Shown here: positions 22,283-29,732 of the stretch, piece after piece
Layout of the letters: every line of letters begins with the position of its first letter
Numbering within the stretch: position 1 is the first letter of the stretch
DNA from: a virus
IMG/VR virus record: IMGVR_UViG_3300035661_000194
Span: 1 to 35,280 of that record
Direction: 5' to 3' (one strand)
Length of the DNA: 35,280 bases
Made by a program: the position numbers and the translations under genes
The notes under the pieces: model-generated
What the model saw: the letters and a program-made list of their open reading frames with translations, nothing else
Database searches by the model: none
Told to the model about the DNA's origin: nothing

Positions 22283-25240
22283 TTAAGCCCCTCCTGGCAT
22301 TGATCGTGCTCCACGCTGAACTACAGCATGAAGGAAACTTGGGTCAGCAGCAACTAACTGCTGGAAACTACGTGCATCTACTGCATTGATATTGTATGTT
22401 ACATTTTGTGCAGCACTGCCTGTACTTGGACCAACACGAGCAGGTCCTTGCACTACTTCAGGACGAACTTCACCAACAATACCCATCTGACCAGCAGGAA
22501 TATCACCACCGGATGCATGAAATAGTGAACCTATTCCAGACCAAATACTAGATTTGCCACCAGCAGTTGGTGCCATCAGATCAGCGAATAAACGCTTAAC
22601 ATCCGACTTCATCATTGATGCAACCATATCAGTAAGCAAACTATTCCAACTTACTTTGCCAGTACGTACCATCTGATCGAATGCACTTTCAAATGCATTA
22701 GAGAATGTACCAAACATATCAGAAGCACGTTGACTTGCATTAGTAGCAGCATCACTATAATCCTTCCATGCTTTATTCCATCCCGTAGAGAACTCACGGG
22801 ACTTATCTATTAGATGTTGCATTGCAGTTGCTTCAGACAAGTGAGCATCAAGGATACGTTGTGTAACACTAGCACGTTCATCTTCTGCTGCCTTAAGGCC
22901 AATAGACTCTGCTCGCATCTTAATGTATGAATCAATTTCTGTTTGTGCTGCTCGACGAATGGAGTTCATCTTGACCTCGTCATTGGTCATCGTCAACTCA
23001 TCTGTGCTCATCTTTAAGTCACGGATGTTAGCAGCAATTTTAAATGCTTGCTCTTCGTAGAACACTCGCTTCTTACCAGCAGCCTCGGCAGAATTTAGAT
23101 CACCTACACTACCTGTAACCGCAGCAAATTTAGGTTTAATCTCTGCTTCGATAGATGTCTTTTCTGGATCTGTAAGTTGGCGACCTAACTGTGCTGCTTT
23201 TAATTTAACTGCACCATCAACAGCAGCACGATATTGTTTATTAATCGCGTCGAGTTTCTTTTCATCACCAGTCATTGTTGATTGATTGATCTGGTCTTGA
23301 ATATCTGCTTGATCGGACTTTAACTTGTTATTCAAGTCAGTATAGTACATCTGCAACTTTTGTTCGTTAGTTGCTTTAGTTAACTCGGCTGTCCCTTTGG
23401 CTATAGCATCTACTTGCCCATCGTATAATGCACCTTGTTGTTTTAATGCAGTAACTTGTGCACCAAGTTCAGACATCTTCGCAGTATCATGCATCTTACT
23501 AGCATTGCTAATCTCAATACCAAGAATCTTAATTTGACCTGCGATTCGTAACTCTTCAGTTGCCTTCTTTGCTTTAGCATCAAAAGCGGCTAATGCAGAA
23601 GTTGATTCAACGTTAGTTTTATCAGCAAGACTTGTTTCCAATGCCAAACGTTGTACTGCAAGACTATTGTTCAATCGTAATGCATCAGTTTGATTCTTAA
23701 GACCTTGAACCGCAGCGGCACCTAAGTCGACTTCTTCTGTTGATATTGTAGACCCTTCTGGTTTGTGATCATGCACAATGGCCCAGGCATCCTTCATCTT
23801 CTTACCAGCCGCAAGCATATCAGTAATACGCTTCTGGTCAGCAGCAGACATTTTAAAGAATTCTTCTTGTTGAGTCTTAGTTAGATCCTTAAATCCATCT
23901 TCCATCTTGTGTTGTGCACGTAAGGCTGCATCTTCACCCATGTTTAAATTATCAGTTGCTGTCATCAGAGCAATGAATAGCCCAACAGTACGGGCAGCCA
24001 ATAATGTAGCACTGTTCAATCCAGTCATTGCACCAGACAATGCAGTAACTGGCACAACCGCAGCACCGCTTGCCATACCCATAGCAGATATTGCAGTTCC
24101 GGACCCCGCCATGGTTGCGGCCGCGGCAGCGGTTGTGATAGCCACTCGACCCTCTGCTACAGCGATAGCATTTTGTGCAGCAGCCAGGGCGGCTGACTCA
24201 GGTACACCCACTGCCATAACAGCATTCAATTCAGACTGTGCGGTTGCTAATGCCGCAGCGGCAGTACCAGCACGTCCCAAAGCACCAGCCATATATGTGC
24301 CAACAACACGACTGTTTACTAACATTGCTTCAGTGTTTAATGCTGTGGCCGCAGTTGATGCAGTCATAGACGTGAACAATGCACTTACACCGCTGACGAT
24401 TGTACGAATAGCACCAATGATACCAGACACAGCAAATAATCCCATAGCAGCGGCCAATGCTTTAGCAGCGATCGCAGCACCATTCATGCCATTCATCATA
24501 GGAGCAACAAAGTCCAGGATTGGTTTCGCCAACATTACGAATTGATTCTTAACTTCCTGGGCTTTAATAGCCATCTCGTCCATGATCTTCTTAGCAGCCT
24601 CAGTTGCCTCAGCAGCATCTTTCTGTGAACCGGCATATTTGTCAATGTTACCAGCCATGTCCTTCCAGTCGATCTTCGTACCACCCTTGCCAGTTGCTTC
24701 TAATGCTAGTGCGGCACGTTTACCTGGATCTTCGATTGCTGCCAATGCGTTAGCAACCTTCTTAAATGTTTCCTCAGTGCTGTGAGTACGTAGATATTCG
24801 TTGGTAACACCTAATTCATTCAATGCTGATCGTGCCTTAGTATTACCCTCAGCAGCATTTTGTGCCGCTAAGTTCATCTTCTGCATCATGTTGGCTACAT
24901 CAGCACCAGACTTGCCAGCAGCAAGACCTGCTAATTGGAATTCCATCATTGATTGTGTAGCAATACCAACAGTATTGGCAAGGTCAACCATCTCTGACAC
25001 TGATTCTAAACTAGACTTGATGAACTCCGCAAATCCTAAACCAACAATAGCAACTCCCAGGCCTTCCATCTTGGACTTAACTGATTCAGCAGCCTCACCC
25101 AACTTGACCATTGCTTCCTGGCCTTCTTTACCAGCACTATGTAGTTTGCTTCCAAGCAATCCAGCAGCCGCTTGAGCAGCAGCAATACGTGATGTATATT
25201 GATTGTCGTCTAAGACGAGTGTTGCACTAATATCAGCCAT
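22283..25240 (-). CDS. Tail tape measure protein (985 aa)
   Basis: Sets tail length and is released on infection. The N-terminal part (M-A-D-I-S-A-T-L-V-L-D-D-N-Q-Y) is followed by long helical, Ala/Lys/Glu-rich stretches. A hydrophobic Ala/Gly-rich middle (about 245-420, possible membrane segments such as M-G-L-F-A-V-S-G-I-I-G) fits the membrane-inserting part. The C-terminus has F-H-A-S-G-G-D-I-P-A-G-Q and G-I-V-G-E-V-R-P-E-V-V, common in tape measures. At about 1.5 angstrom per residue it predicts a tail of roughly 150 nm. It follows the chaperone and gp10-like genes, the expected order. No peptidoglycan hydrolase domain was seen. Confidence 0.93.
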   Translation of the reverse strand: MADISATLVLDDNQYTSRIAAAQAAAGLLGSKLHSAGKEGQEAMVKLGEAAESVKSKMEGLGVAIVGLGFAEFIKSSLESVSEMVDLANTVGIATQSMMEFQLAGLAAGKSGADVANMMQKMNLAAQNAAEGNTKARSALNELGVTNEYLRTHSTEETFKKVANALAAIEDPGKRAALALEATGKGGTKIDWKDMAGNIDKYAGSQKDAAEATEAAKKIMDEMAIKAQEVKNQFVMLAKPILDFVAPMMNGMNGAAIAAKALAAAMGLFAVSGIIGAIRTIVSGVSALFTSMTASTAATALNTEAMLVNSRVVGTYMAGALGRAGTAAAALATAQSELNAVMAVGVPESAALAAAQNAIAVAEGRVAITTAAAAATMAGSGTAISAMGMASGAAVVPVTALSGAMTGLNSATLLAARTVGLFIALMTATDNLNMGEDAALRAQHKMEDGFKDLTKTQQEEFFKMSAADQKRITDMLAAGKKMKDAWAIVHDHKPEGSTISTEEVDLGAAAVQGLKNQTDALRLNNSLAVQRLALETSLADKTNVESTSALAAFDAKAKKATEELRIAGQIKILGIEISNASKMHDTAKMSELGAQVTALKQQGALYDGQVDAIAKGTAELTKATNEQKLQMYYTDLNNKLKSDQADIQDQINQSTMTGDEKKLDAINKQYRAAVDGAVKLKAAQLGRQLTDPEKTSIEAEIKPKFAAVTGSVGDLNSAEAAGKKRVFYEEQAFKIAANIRDLKMSTDELTMTNDEVKMNSIRRAAQTEIDSYIKMRAESIGLKAAEDERASVTQRILDAHLSEATAMQHLIDKSREFSTGWNKAWKDYSDAATNASQRASDMFGTFSNAFESAFDQMVRTGKVSWNSLLTDMVASMMKSDVKRLFADLMAPTAGGKSSIWSGIGSLFHASGGDIPAGQMGIVGEVRPEVVQGPARVGPSTGSAAQNVTYNINAVDARSFQQLVAADPSFLHAVVQRGARSMPGGA

Positions 25241-25536
25241 TACTTCTTCCCTATTCTGTTAATGTATTGATTAACTAATTTAACTAATTGCTGTAAGGCA
25301 GGTTTTGTCATACCATTGGGTGCTTGTTTACTTGATCCACCATCTAACTTGCCAGCATAAGCATAGTTAGCGTCGATCTCACCATTATTTAACGATGTAC
25401 TCCTGCGAGCATTACCAGTTTTAATAGGTGTAGTCTTAACAAAGAATTCGAATGTCGGGTCCATCACTTCTTTCTTAAGTGCTCTAGACTTTTTGAACTT
25501 TTGTGTTAGTCCTGACATGTCGAATTGTATACTCAT
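25240..25536 (-). CDS. HK97-gp10-like tail completion protein (98 aa)
   Basis: Carries the signature T-P-I-K-T-G-N-A-R-R (about residues 36-45), then A-N-Y-A-Y-A-G-K-L-D-G-G-S (56-68) and A-P-N-G-M-T-K-P-A (72-80), as in HK97 gp10-type proteins that complete the tail or neck. The ATG overlaps the stop of the GT-extension frame by 4 bp (ATGA, 25533-25536), suggesting coupled translation with the assembly chaperone. Placed between chaperone and tape measure, not before the tube gene as in some phages. Confidence 0.78.
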   Translation of the reverse strand: MSIQFDMSGLTQKFKKSRALKKEVMDPTFEFFVKTTPIKTGNARRSTSLNNGEIDANYAYAGKLDGGSSKQAPNGMTKPALQQLVKLVNQYINRIGKK

Positions 25537-26080
25537 TTCTTCTTTTTCGCCTTATTCATCAAATCCTGCATTTGGTCTATACTTAACTTAGGAGGCGGAG
25601 GACGACCGTTCTCTTTAATGTAGTTTTGGTATCGCACAAAACTCTCCGTAATATCCATAATCTTAAAGTCGGCAGTTGTTGCTTTAGCAAGTATTTCAGA
25701 CGGTAGCATCCCGTAACGCTGAGCCATCTTATCTATAATTAAAGCAACACTGACCTCATCAGATTCTGGACTTAACTCGCCTCCGCTAAGTTTCCCATTT
25801 CGTTAAGTATCTTAGTTGTCATTTTAAGCAAGACAACTAAGTCTTTAATTGTATTTCCTTCAGTGATAACTTTCGCGCCAGCCTCATCCAACACAACCTC
25901 TTTTAGGATGTTGATAGTGTTAGCCATATCTTTGGATGTTTGTAGTTGTAAGTATAAGTCGATCGACATAGGCTGCATTAGATAAAATTCCAATGGCTCT
26001 TTATACTTCTTAACAATGTCCTCGTCATCAAGGATCATTTTTGTAAGGGCGGGTTTGACAATTAAATCGCTAAGTTTCAT
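25533..26080 (-). CDS. Tail assembly chaperone GT fusion via -1 frameshift (182 aa)
   Basis: Long form of the tail chaperone, made when ribosomes slip -1 at GGGAAAC (25790-25796) near the end of the G frame. The G part contributes 97 residues up to G-N. The shifted frame then reads L-S-G-G-E-L-S-P-E-S-D-E-V and continues through M-A-Q-R-Y-G-M-L-P-S-E to the Lys-rich end, 85 residues. The short downstream ORF with its ATG at 25727 has no clear ribosome site, supporting expression as the fusion. In siphoviruses such G/GT pairs bind the tape measure and recruit tube subunits. The gene sits between tail tube and tape measure, as in lambda. Confidence 0.88.
25772..26080 (-). CDS. Tail assembly chaperone G, short form (102 aa)
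   Basis: Main product of the chaperone gene, without frameshift. Starts M-K-L-S-D-L-I-V-K-P with AGGAG 6 nt upstream and is helical and acidic, ending L-N-E-M-G-N-L-A-E-A-S before TAA. Expected to be made in large excess over the GT form and to coat the tape measure during tail assembly; it should be absent from the virion. Identified by position and by the slippery site, not by sequence similarity. Confidence 0.85.
   Translation of the reverse strand: MKLSDLIVKPALTKMILDDEDIVKKYKEPLEFYLMQPMSIDLYLQLQTSKDMANTINILKEVVLDEAGAKVITEGNTIKDLVVLLKMTTKILNEMGNLAEAS
25790..25796 (-). promoter_or_regulatory. -1 programmed frameshift site GGGAAAC
   Basis: Heptamer on the minus strand placed exactly as G-GGA-AAC relative to the G frame, the X-XXY-YYZ form. 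A -1 slip gives GGG-AAA and opens the T frame, which has no stop until 25533. The G stop follows five codons later. Lambda uses GGGAAAG at the same place. Confidence 0.9.
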
Positions 26081-26092
26081 CTTAAACTCCTG

Positions 26093-26266
26093 TTAAACTT
26101 TTTGTTTTGCACGTAACTCGTTAATGAGAACTAATGCAAACGATAATCTACTTTGTACTTTAGCAATGTCTTGCTGAGCACATTTAATTTCATTACTAGA
26201 CTTGGCTACTTCAGCCATCAGTGAGTCGAGTAATTCTTTGTCTGTCTTTTTATCTAGTAATTCCAT
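26093..26266 (-). CDS. Small coiled-coil protein (57 aa) between tail tube and chaperone
   Basis: Short gene with ATG at 26266 and GAGG 7 nt upstream. The product starts M-E-L-L-D-K-K-T-D-K and is one continuous helix with heptad-like spacing (L-L-D-S-L-M-A-E-V-A-K-S and I-A-K-V-Q-S-R-L-S-F-A-L-V-L-I). Its end lies just before the chaperone start and shares its AGGAG region. The strong terminator just upstream (26301-26316) separates it from the tail tube gene. It could assist tail assembly; no family was recognised. Confidence 0.75.
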   Translation of the reverse strand: MELLDKKTDKELLDSLMAEVAKSSNEIKCAQQDIAKVQSRLSFALVLINELRAKQKV

Positions 26267-26290
26267 CTGTAAACCTCGTAATGTATTTAT

Positions 26291-26335
26291 ATAAGAAGAA
26301 AGGGGCCGAAGCCCCTAATCCTCAACTTAGTTGAG
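26291..26335 (-). terminator. Terminator after the tail tube gene
   Basis: On the minus strand AGGGGC-TTCG-GCCCCT (26301-26316), a very stable UUCG tetraloop hairpin, followed by TTCTTCTT. A second hairpin, CTCAAC-TAA-GTTGAG, lies just before it (26321-26335). It would lower expression of the tail genes downstream relative to capsid and tube, as is common in siphoviruses. Confidence 0.88.
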
Positions 26336-26341
26336 TAGTGA

Positions 26342-26863
26342 TTAACCACCAATAACTGTATCAGCAGCAGTGTAAACAAAGTCACCATCAACTACTAGAG
26401 TCATTGGAGTTGTCCATACAGGCTGGTCAGCAGATACTGTAGGTGCAAGTTGGGTGATATAACCAACGCCAGAGATTGTATCTCCTGCACCAGTCGAATC
26501 GCCATCTACGCGAACCTTAAATGCAAGTTTAGTCTTGTTAGACTGAACGTTCAAGATACCTAACTTAGCCATCGACCCAGCAGTAGCCGATGTGTTACCA
26601 AAGAATGTTGGTTGGTCAACTACAATGTCAGTAACTAAACTGTTTGTAGAGACGGTAGCAACAACCTTCTTAGCACGGCTATCTAACTGTGCCCATTCGA
26701 ATGTACCATTGCTGGTGTTGATCGTCAACTTTTGGATTGCTGGAACTGTGATAGAACCAGATGTTAAAGCGATGTTACCTGTCAATGTAGCAGCGGATGC
26801 AAGATCCAATTCTACGATTACTTGACTGTGTGCAACGCCTGGTGTTGGGTTAATGTAAGACAT
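26342..26863 (-). CDS. Major tail tube protein (173 aa)
   Basis: Likely the tube subunit. Beta-rich, Ser/Thr/Val-rich sequence starting M-S-Y-I-N-P-T-P-G-V, with N-T-S-N-G-T-F-E-W and G-S-M-A-K-L-G-I-L-N-V, and a C-terminal M-T-L-V-V-D-G-D-F-V-Y strand. It lies after the tail-completion gene and before chaperones and tape measure, where tube genes always lie, and has a good AAGGA site and a strong terminator behind it, both fitting a highly expressed gene. The fold is inferred from position and composition. Confidence 0.78.
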   Translation of the reverse strand: MSYINPTPGVAHSQVIVELDLASAATLTGNIALTSGSITVPAIQKLTINTSNGTFEWAQLDSRAKKVVATVSTNSLVTDIVVDQPTFFGNTSATAGSMAKLGILNVQSNKTKLAFKVRVDGDSTGAGDTISGVGYITQLAPTVSADQPVWTTPMTLVVDGDFVYTAADTVIGG

Positions 26864-26875
26864 TATATATTTCCT

Positions 26876-27280
26876 TTATGGTATGATTTGTAATTGTGTA
26901 AGGCTAAAGATAATGCGATAGCACTCACTGTTCTTCCTGTATAACTGCTCTACTGTGAACTCTCTTTTGAAATAGTTCACAAAGATCGGGTCGTCAATTA
27001 GATCTGAAATTGTGTTAAGAAACTCATCTGTATGAATATTTAACTGTCCCTGAATCAGGTACAATTCCAATCGATCTACTTTGTCGTATACGCTGCCGCT
27101 TGTCCCCATCGTCAATGCTTTGTTCTGTCTACCCTCAGAATAGAAACGTGCTACATACAACCCTTCAGAAGTTTGTGCTTCATCAGATGGGAATTCTGTA
27201 AACACTTCCAGGTCTTGTGACTTGGCAGTTAGTGCATTGTTGATGACTTCAACAATATCAGCAGAAGTTACTAAAGGCAT
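26876..27280 (-). CDS. Tail terminator/completion protein (134 aa)
   Basis: Placed between the connector and the tail tube, where siphoviruses encode the tail terminator that caps the tube and joins it to the neck. Starts M-P-L-V-T-S-A-D-I-V-E, with a helix, then strands (L-E-V-F-T-E-F-P and G-L-Y-V-A-R-F-Y-S-E) and an alpha/beta C-terminal part (F-L-N-T-I-S-D-L-I-D-D-P-I-F). The alternation and length suit that family. The start overlaps the upstream stop (TAATG). Confidence 0.65.
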   Translation of the reverse strand: MPLVTSADIVEVINNALTAKSQDLEVFTEFPSDEAQTSEGLYVARFYSEGRQNKALTMGTSGSVYDKVDRLELYLIQGQLNIHTDEFLNTISDLIDDPIFVNYFKREFTVEQLYRKNSECYRIIFSLTQLQIIP

Positions 27281-27846
27281 TAGAAGTATCTCCTATCTTC
27301 GGAAAAATAATTAAGATCCATCTCATTATTTTCTTCAATCTTGGAAATAAGTCCATCATTGTTCACATCGTAAAAATGTGACGCTTGATATACATCATTC
27401 CACTTATTCAAGAATCGTTCCGAAGCGACTTTATAGTTGTATTGATCCTTCTCGTTAATGTTAGCATTATCGCTGATGATAGATTCATAGAACTTCTCAA
27501 CAACTTTGAAGGTCTCTAGTTCAACTAGCCATTGATTAGTCTTCACTAACAACTCAGGCTTGAAACCAGTAACCAATTGTCCTTGCTTTGTCTGCCACAA
27601 AATAGTCATTGCTGCTTTTGTTGTGTAGTACGGCCACCAGGACTCTTCTAACATCAAGAGAATCTCAATCGATGCTTTAGGAAACATCGTGTTGATCAAC
27701 ATATCGTCTTGATTACCTTTATAAACTTGTTCCATACGACGATACGCAGCAGCATTGTAATACTGCACGTCAGACAAACCAGCAGTGGACACTCGTAGAT
27801 TTTGTGAAATCACTAAGTCCGGGGTTAAGAATGATGCTATCGCCAT
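27280..27846 (-). CDS. Head-tail connector with EF-hand-like loop (188 aa)
   Basis: First gene after the capsid gene, where head-completion or adaptor proteins are encoded. Mostly helical, with many aromatic residues (E-E-S-W-W-P-Y-Y). Near the C-terminus residues 160-171 read D-V-N-N-D-G-L-I-S-K-I-E, an exact match to the canonical EF-hand calcium loop (D1, N3, D5, G6, I8, E12). A calcium site here could stabilise the neck. Only one loop is seen, and the flanking helices are plausible (W-N-D-V-Y-Q-A-S-H-F-Y before, E-E-N-N after). The head-tail role rests on position; the loop is directly visible. Confidence 0.72.
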   Translation of the reverse strand: MAIASFLTPDLVISQNLRVSTAGLSDVQYYNAAAYRRMEQVYKGNQDDMLINTMFPKASIEILLMLEESWWPYYTTKAAMTILWQTKQGQLVTGFKPELLVKTNQWLVELETFKVVEKFYESIISDNANINEKDQYNYKVASERFLNKWNDVYQASHFYDVNNDGLISKIEENNEMDLNYFSEDRRYF

Positions 27847-27864
27847 TTGTTTAAGTCCTTAAAT

Positions 27865-27887
27865 TGGGAGAGCGTTGTGCTCTCCCA
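27865..27887 (-). terminator. Hairpin after the major capsid gene
   Basis: TGGGAGAGC (27865-27873) and its exact complement GCTCTCCCA (27879-27887) around a 5-nt loop, just after the capsid stop. The T-tract on the minus strand is weak (ATTT), so it probably works as a partial terminator or a 3' stabiliser of capsid mRNA. Confidence 0.72.
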
Positions 27888-27894
27888 GTTCACT

Positions 27895-28890
27895 TTAAGC
27901 AATGTTAATTGCCATACCACGTGCTGTCGATCCAACACCAGCACCCATCAAACCAGTTCCAGTTAAGGAATAGAATGCTGGGTTAGGCATTTCACGTAGT
28001 TTCATTGTCAATCCAGCAACCATTACAGAGTAGATGGAGCGAGGACCAAAAGCACCGCCAACGTGTACAGTAGCAGCAGAACCACCATTTGTAGCACGGG
28101 ATGCAGTCGACAAGAATGTTGTGAACTTGATAGTAGCACCGTACAAGTTACGGATCATACCAGTGTTCTGCAACTCCTGACCAGCAGCGGACAATGCACC
28201 GATACCAACAGTACCGTTACCAACGCTTGCAGTTACAGTCAATTCGCCAAGCAAACGACTTTCTTCTGCAGGGCTCAACACGATCAATGGAGCACCAGGG
28301 TTACGGGCAAGTTTCCACTTCTTGATGATCAACTGGATCAAACCAGTTACGGAAGCAGCGGATACGCTTGCATCAGCAACAGTTGCGCCAGCAGCCAAGA
28401 GTTCAACAGCACCAATAGCGGATACGCGAGTGAAACCGTCACCATATGTTGCGTGAGCATCAGTATAGTTGGTATCGCCAGTTGTAGCCTTAAAGCCTTG
28501 GAATGCTGCTAGAGCACGTTGATCAACCTTTTCACTGTAGGACTTAGCCATGTCGCTACCTAAGGAAGCAGCAAAGTCGAACGATGTAACTTCGTCGTAG
28601 AACGAAGAGAATGTTGTTTGAGCAAGCATAGGAGTAGCAGTGATGCTAGAACTTGTCAATGTTGGGTTCTGGGAAAGCAATGTCATGCCATCACCAGTGC
28701 TATCGCTGTAGTCACCGAAGGACACTGGTGCCATTGCTGGAACGCGGTATGTAGTACCTTGCTGTGGTGTTACGATTTCAGTATCTTGAACGATACCAAG
28801 GTTTTCGTGCAATACTTCGATTGCGAAGTTTGCGATTGTTTTCTCGAACGCCGATGCTTCGCCGTTGCTTCCGCCAATTACATAAGACAT
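27895..28890 (-). CDS. Major capsid protein (331 aa)
   Basis: Expected to form the head shell, HK97 fold. Starts M-S-Y-V-I-G-G-S-N-G-E with AAGGA upstream. An N-terminal arm is followed by V-T-P-Q-Q-G-T-T-Y-R-V-P (about 41-52), helical F-A-A-S-L-G-S-D-M-A-K (about 106-116) and a central P-G-A-P-L-I-V-L-S-P-A-E-E (about 197-210), the typical strand-turn-helix of the P domain. The C-terminus is G-S-T-A-R-G-M-A-I-N-I-A. It follows portal and scaffold, and a strong hairpin follows it. No protease gene is present, so a separate scaffold with no delta-domain processing is likely. Confidence 0.85.
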   Translation of the reverse strand: MSYVIGGSNGEASAFEKTIANFAIEVLHENLGIVQDTEIVTPQQGTTYRVPAMAPVSFGDYSDSTGDGMTLLSQNPTLTSSSITATPMLAQTTFSSFYDEVTSFDFAASLGSDMAKSYSEKVDQRALAAFQGFKATTGDTNYTDAHATYGDGFTRVSAIGAVELLAAGATVADASVSAASVTGLIQLIIKKWKLARNPGAPLIVLSPAEESRLLGELTVTASVGNGTVGIGALSAAGQELQNTGMIRNLYGATIKFTTFLSTASRATNGGSAATVHVGGAFGPRSIYSVMVAGLTMKLREMPNPAFYSLTGTGLMGAGVGSTARGMAINIA

Positions 28891-28918
28891 AATATTTCCT
28901 TTGTGTTAGTCTTTAATT

Positions 28919-29689
28919 TTAACCTAAGGTCCTACGACTCATTGTTACACCAAACTTACCTTGGGTCTTGGGTCCTACGCCATTAGCGTTTTTCCAGGCT
29001 TTCCAACCCTCAGGGTCTGTTGCTGCATCAGGCATATCACCACCGGGACCCATCACAGAGGAGCGAACTCCAAACTTTGTGCCAGTACCAGTGCGACTTT
29101 CTTCTGCCGCCAACTTTGGTCGAGACTTTAGAATCTCTTGGGCAAGTTTGTCCAGCGTGTATGGATTGCCATTAGCATCCAACTTAACTTGTCCATCCCC
29201 ACCCTTAACATAGAAACTACCATCATTATCGAAAGCGATTTGCTGTTCAAAAAGGCTTGTTGCTAGATCTAGCATACTAGGATCAAACCCAGTCTTAATT
29301 GCGGAATCTTTAATCTGAGAAGCGAGTGAGGTCTTGCGTACTGCTTGATCCTTCTCTACCAACTGAGATTGCATATTCTGCAATTGCTTTTGCAATTCTT
29401 GAACTGTACTCTCTAAACGATTACTTGTTTCTTTTACTTTTGGTTGTGCGCCACCAGCGTTAGCATTATTTGCTCCATCGTTTCCACGAGCGCCAAGCAA
29501 TTGTTCAACGAAAGCAGCAGCATCTCGAGTGCTACCAAATTGTTGTCCTGTTACTTTAGCAAGAACATCTAATACTTCTTTTTGCCCCGCCTTACGAATT
29601 GCTCCGAGATTTGGTGCTTGTTGCTGTGTATCGCCTTCAGCAGTTGCGTTTGTTTGACTAGCGGAGTCACCGGTATCCATTTCGGACAT
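28919..29689 (-). CDS. Capsid scaffolding protein (256 aa)
   Basis: Internal scaffold for head assembly. The N-terminal 30 residues are polar and disordered (D-T-G-D-S-A-S-Q-T-N-A-T-A-E-G-D). A coiled coil at about 89-125 contains V-Q-E-L-Q-K-Q-L-Q-N-M-Q. A C-terminal region with a basic end (V-T-M-S-R-R-T-L-G) suits contact with capsid subunits. Position between portal and capsid genes is standard. No protease motif is seen. Confidence 0.82.
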   Translation of the reverse strand: MSEMDTGDSASQTNATAEGDTQQQAPNLGAIRKAGQKEVLDVLAKVTGQQFGSTRDAAAFVEQLLGARGNDGANNANAGGAQPKVKETSNRLESTVQELQKQLQNMQSQLVEKDQAVRKTSLASQIKDSAIKTGFDPSMLDLATSLFEQQIAFDNDGSFYVKGGDGQVKLDANGNPYTLDKLAQEILKSRPKLAAEESRTGTGTKFGVRSSVMGPGGDMPDAATDPEGWKAWKNANGVGPKTQGKFGVTMSRRTLG

Positions 29690-29732
29690 TTATATTTCCT
29701 TTGAGTTTGAGGGGCACTCACCCCAGTTTTGC

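Noticed and set aside
23907-24545. Plus-strand open frame (212 aa) inside the tape measure gene
   Set aside because: Antisense shadow of an Ala-rich helical region; Ala/Val-rich mirror composition and no ribosome site.
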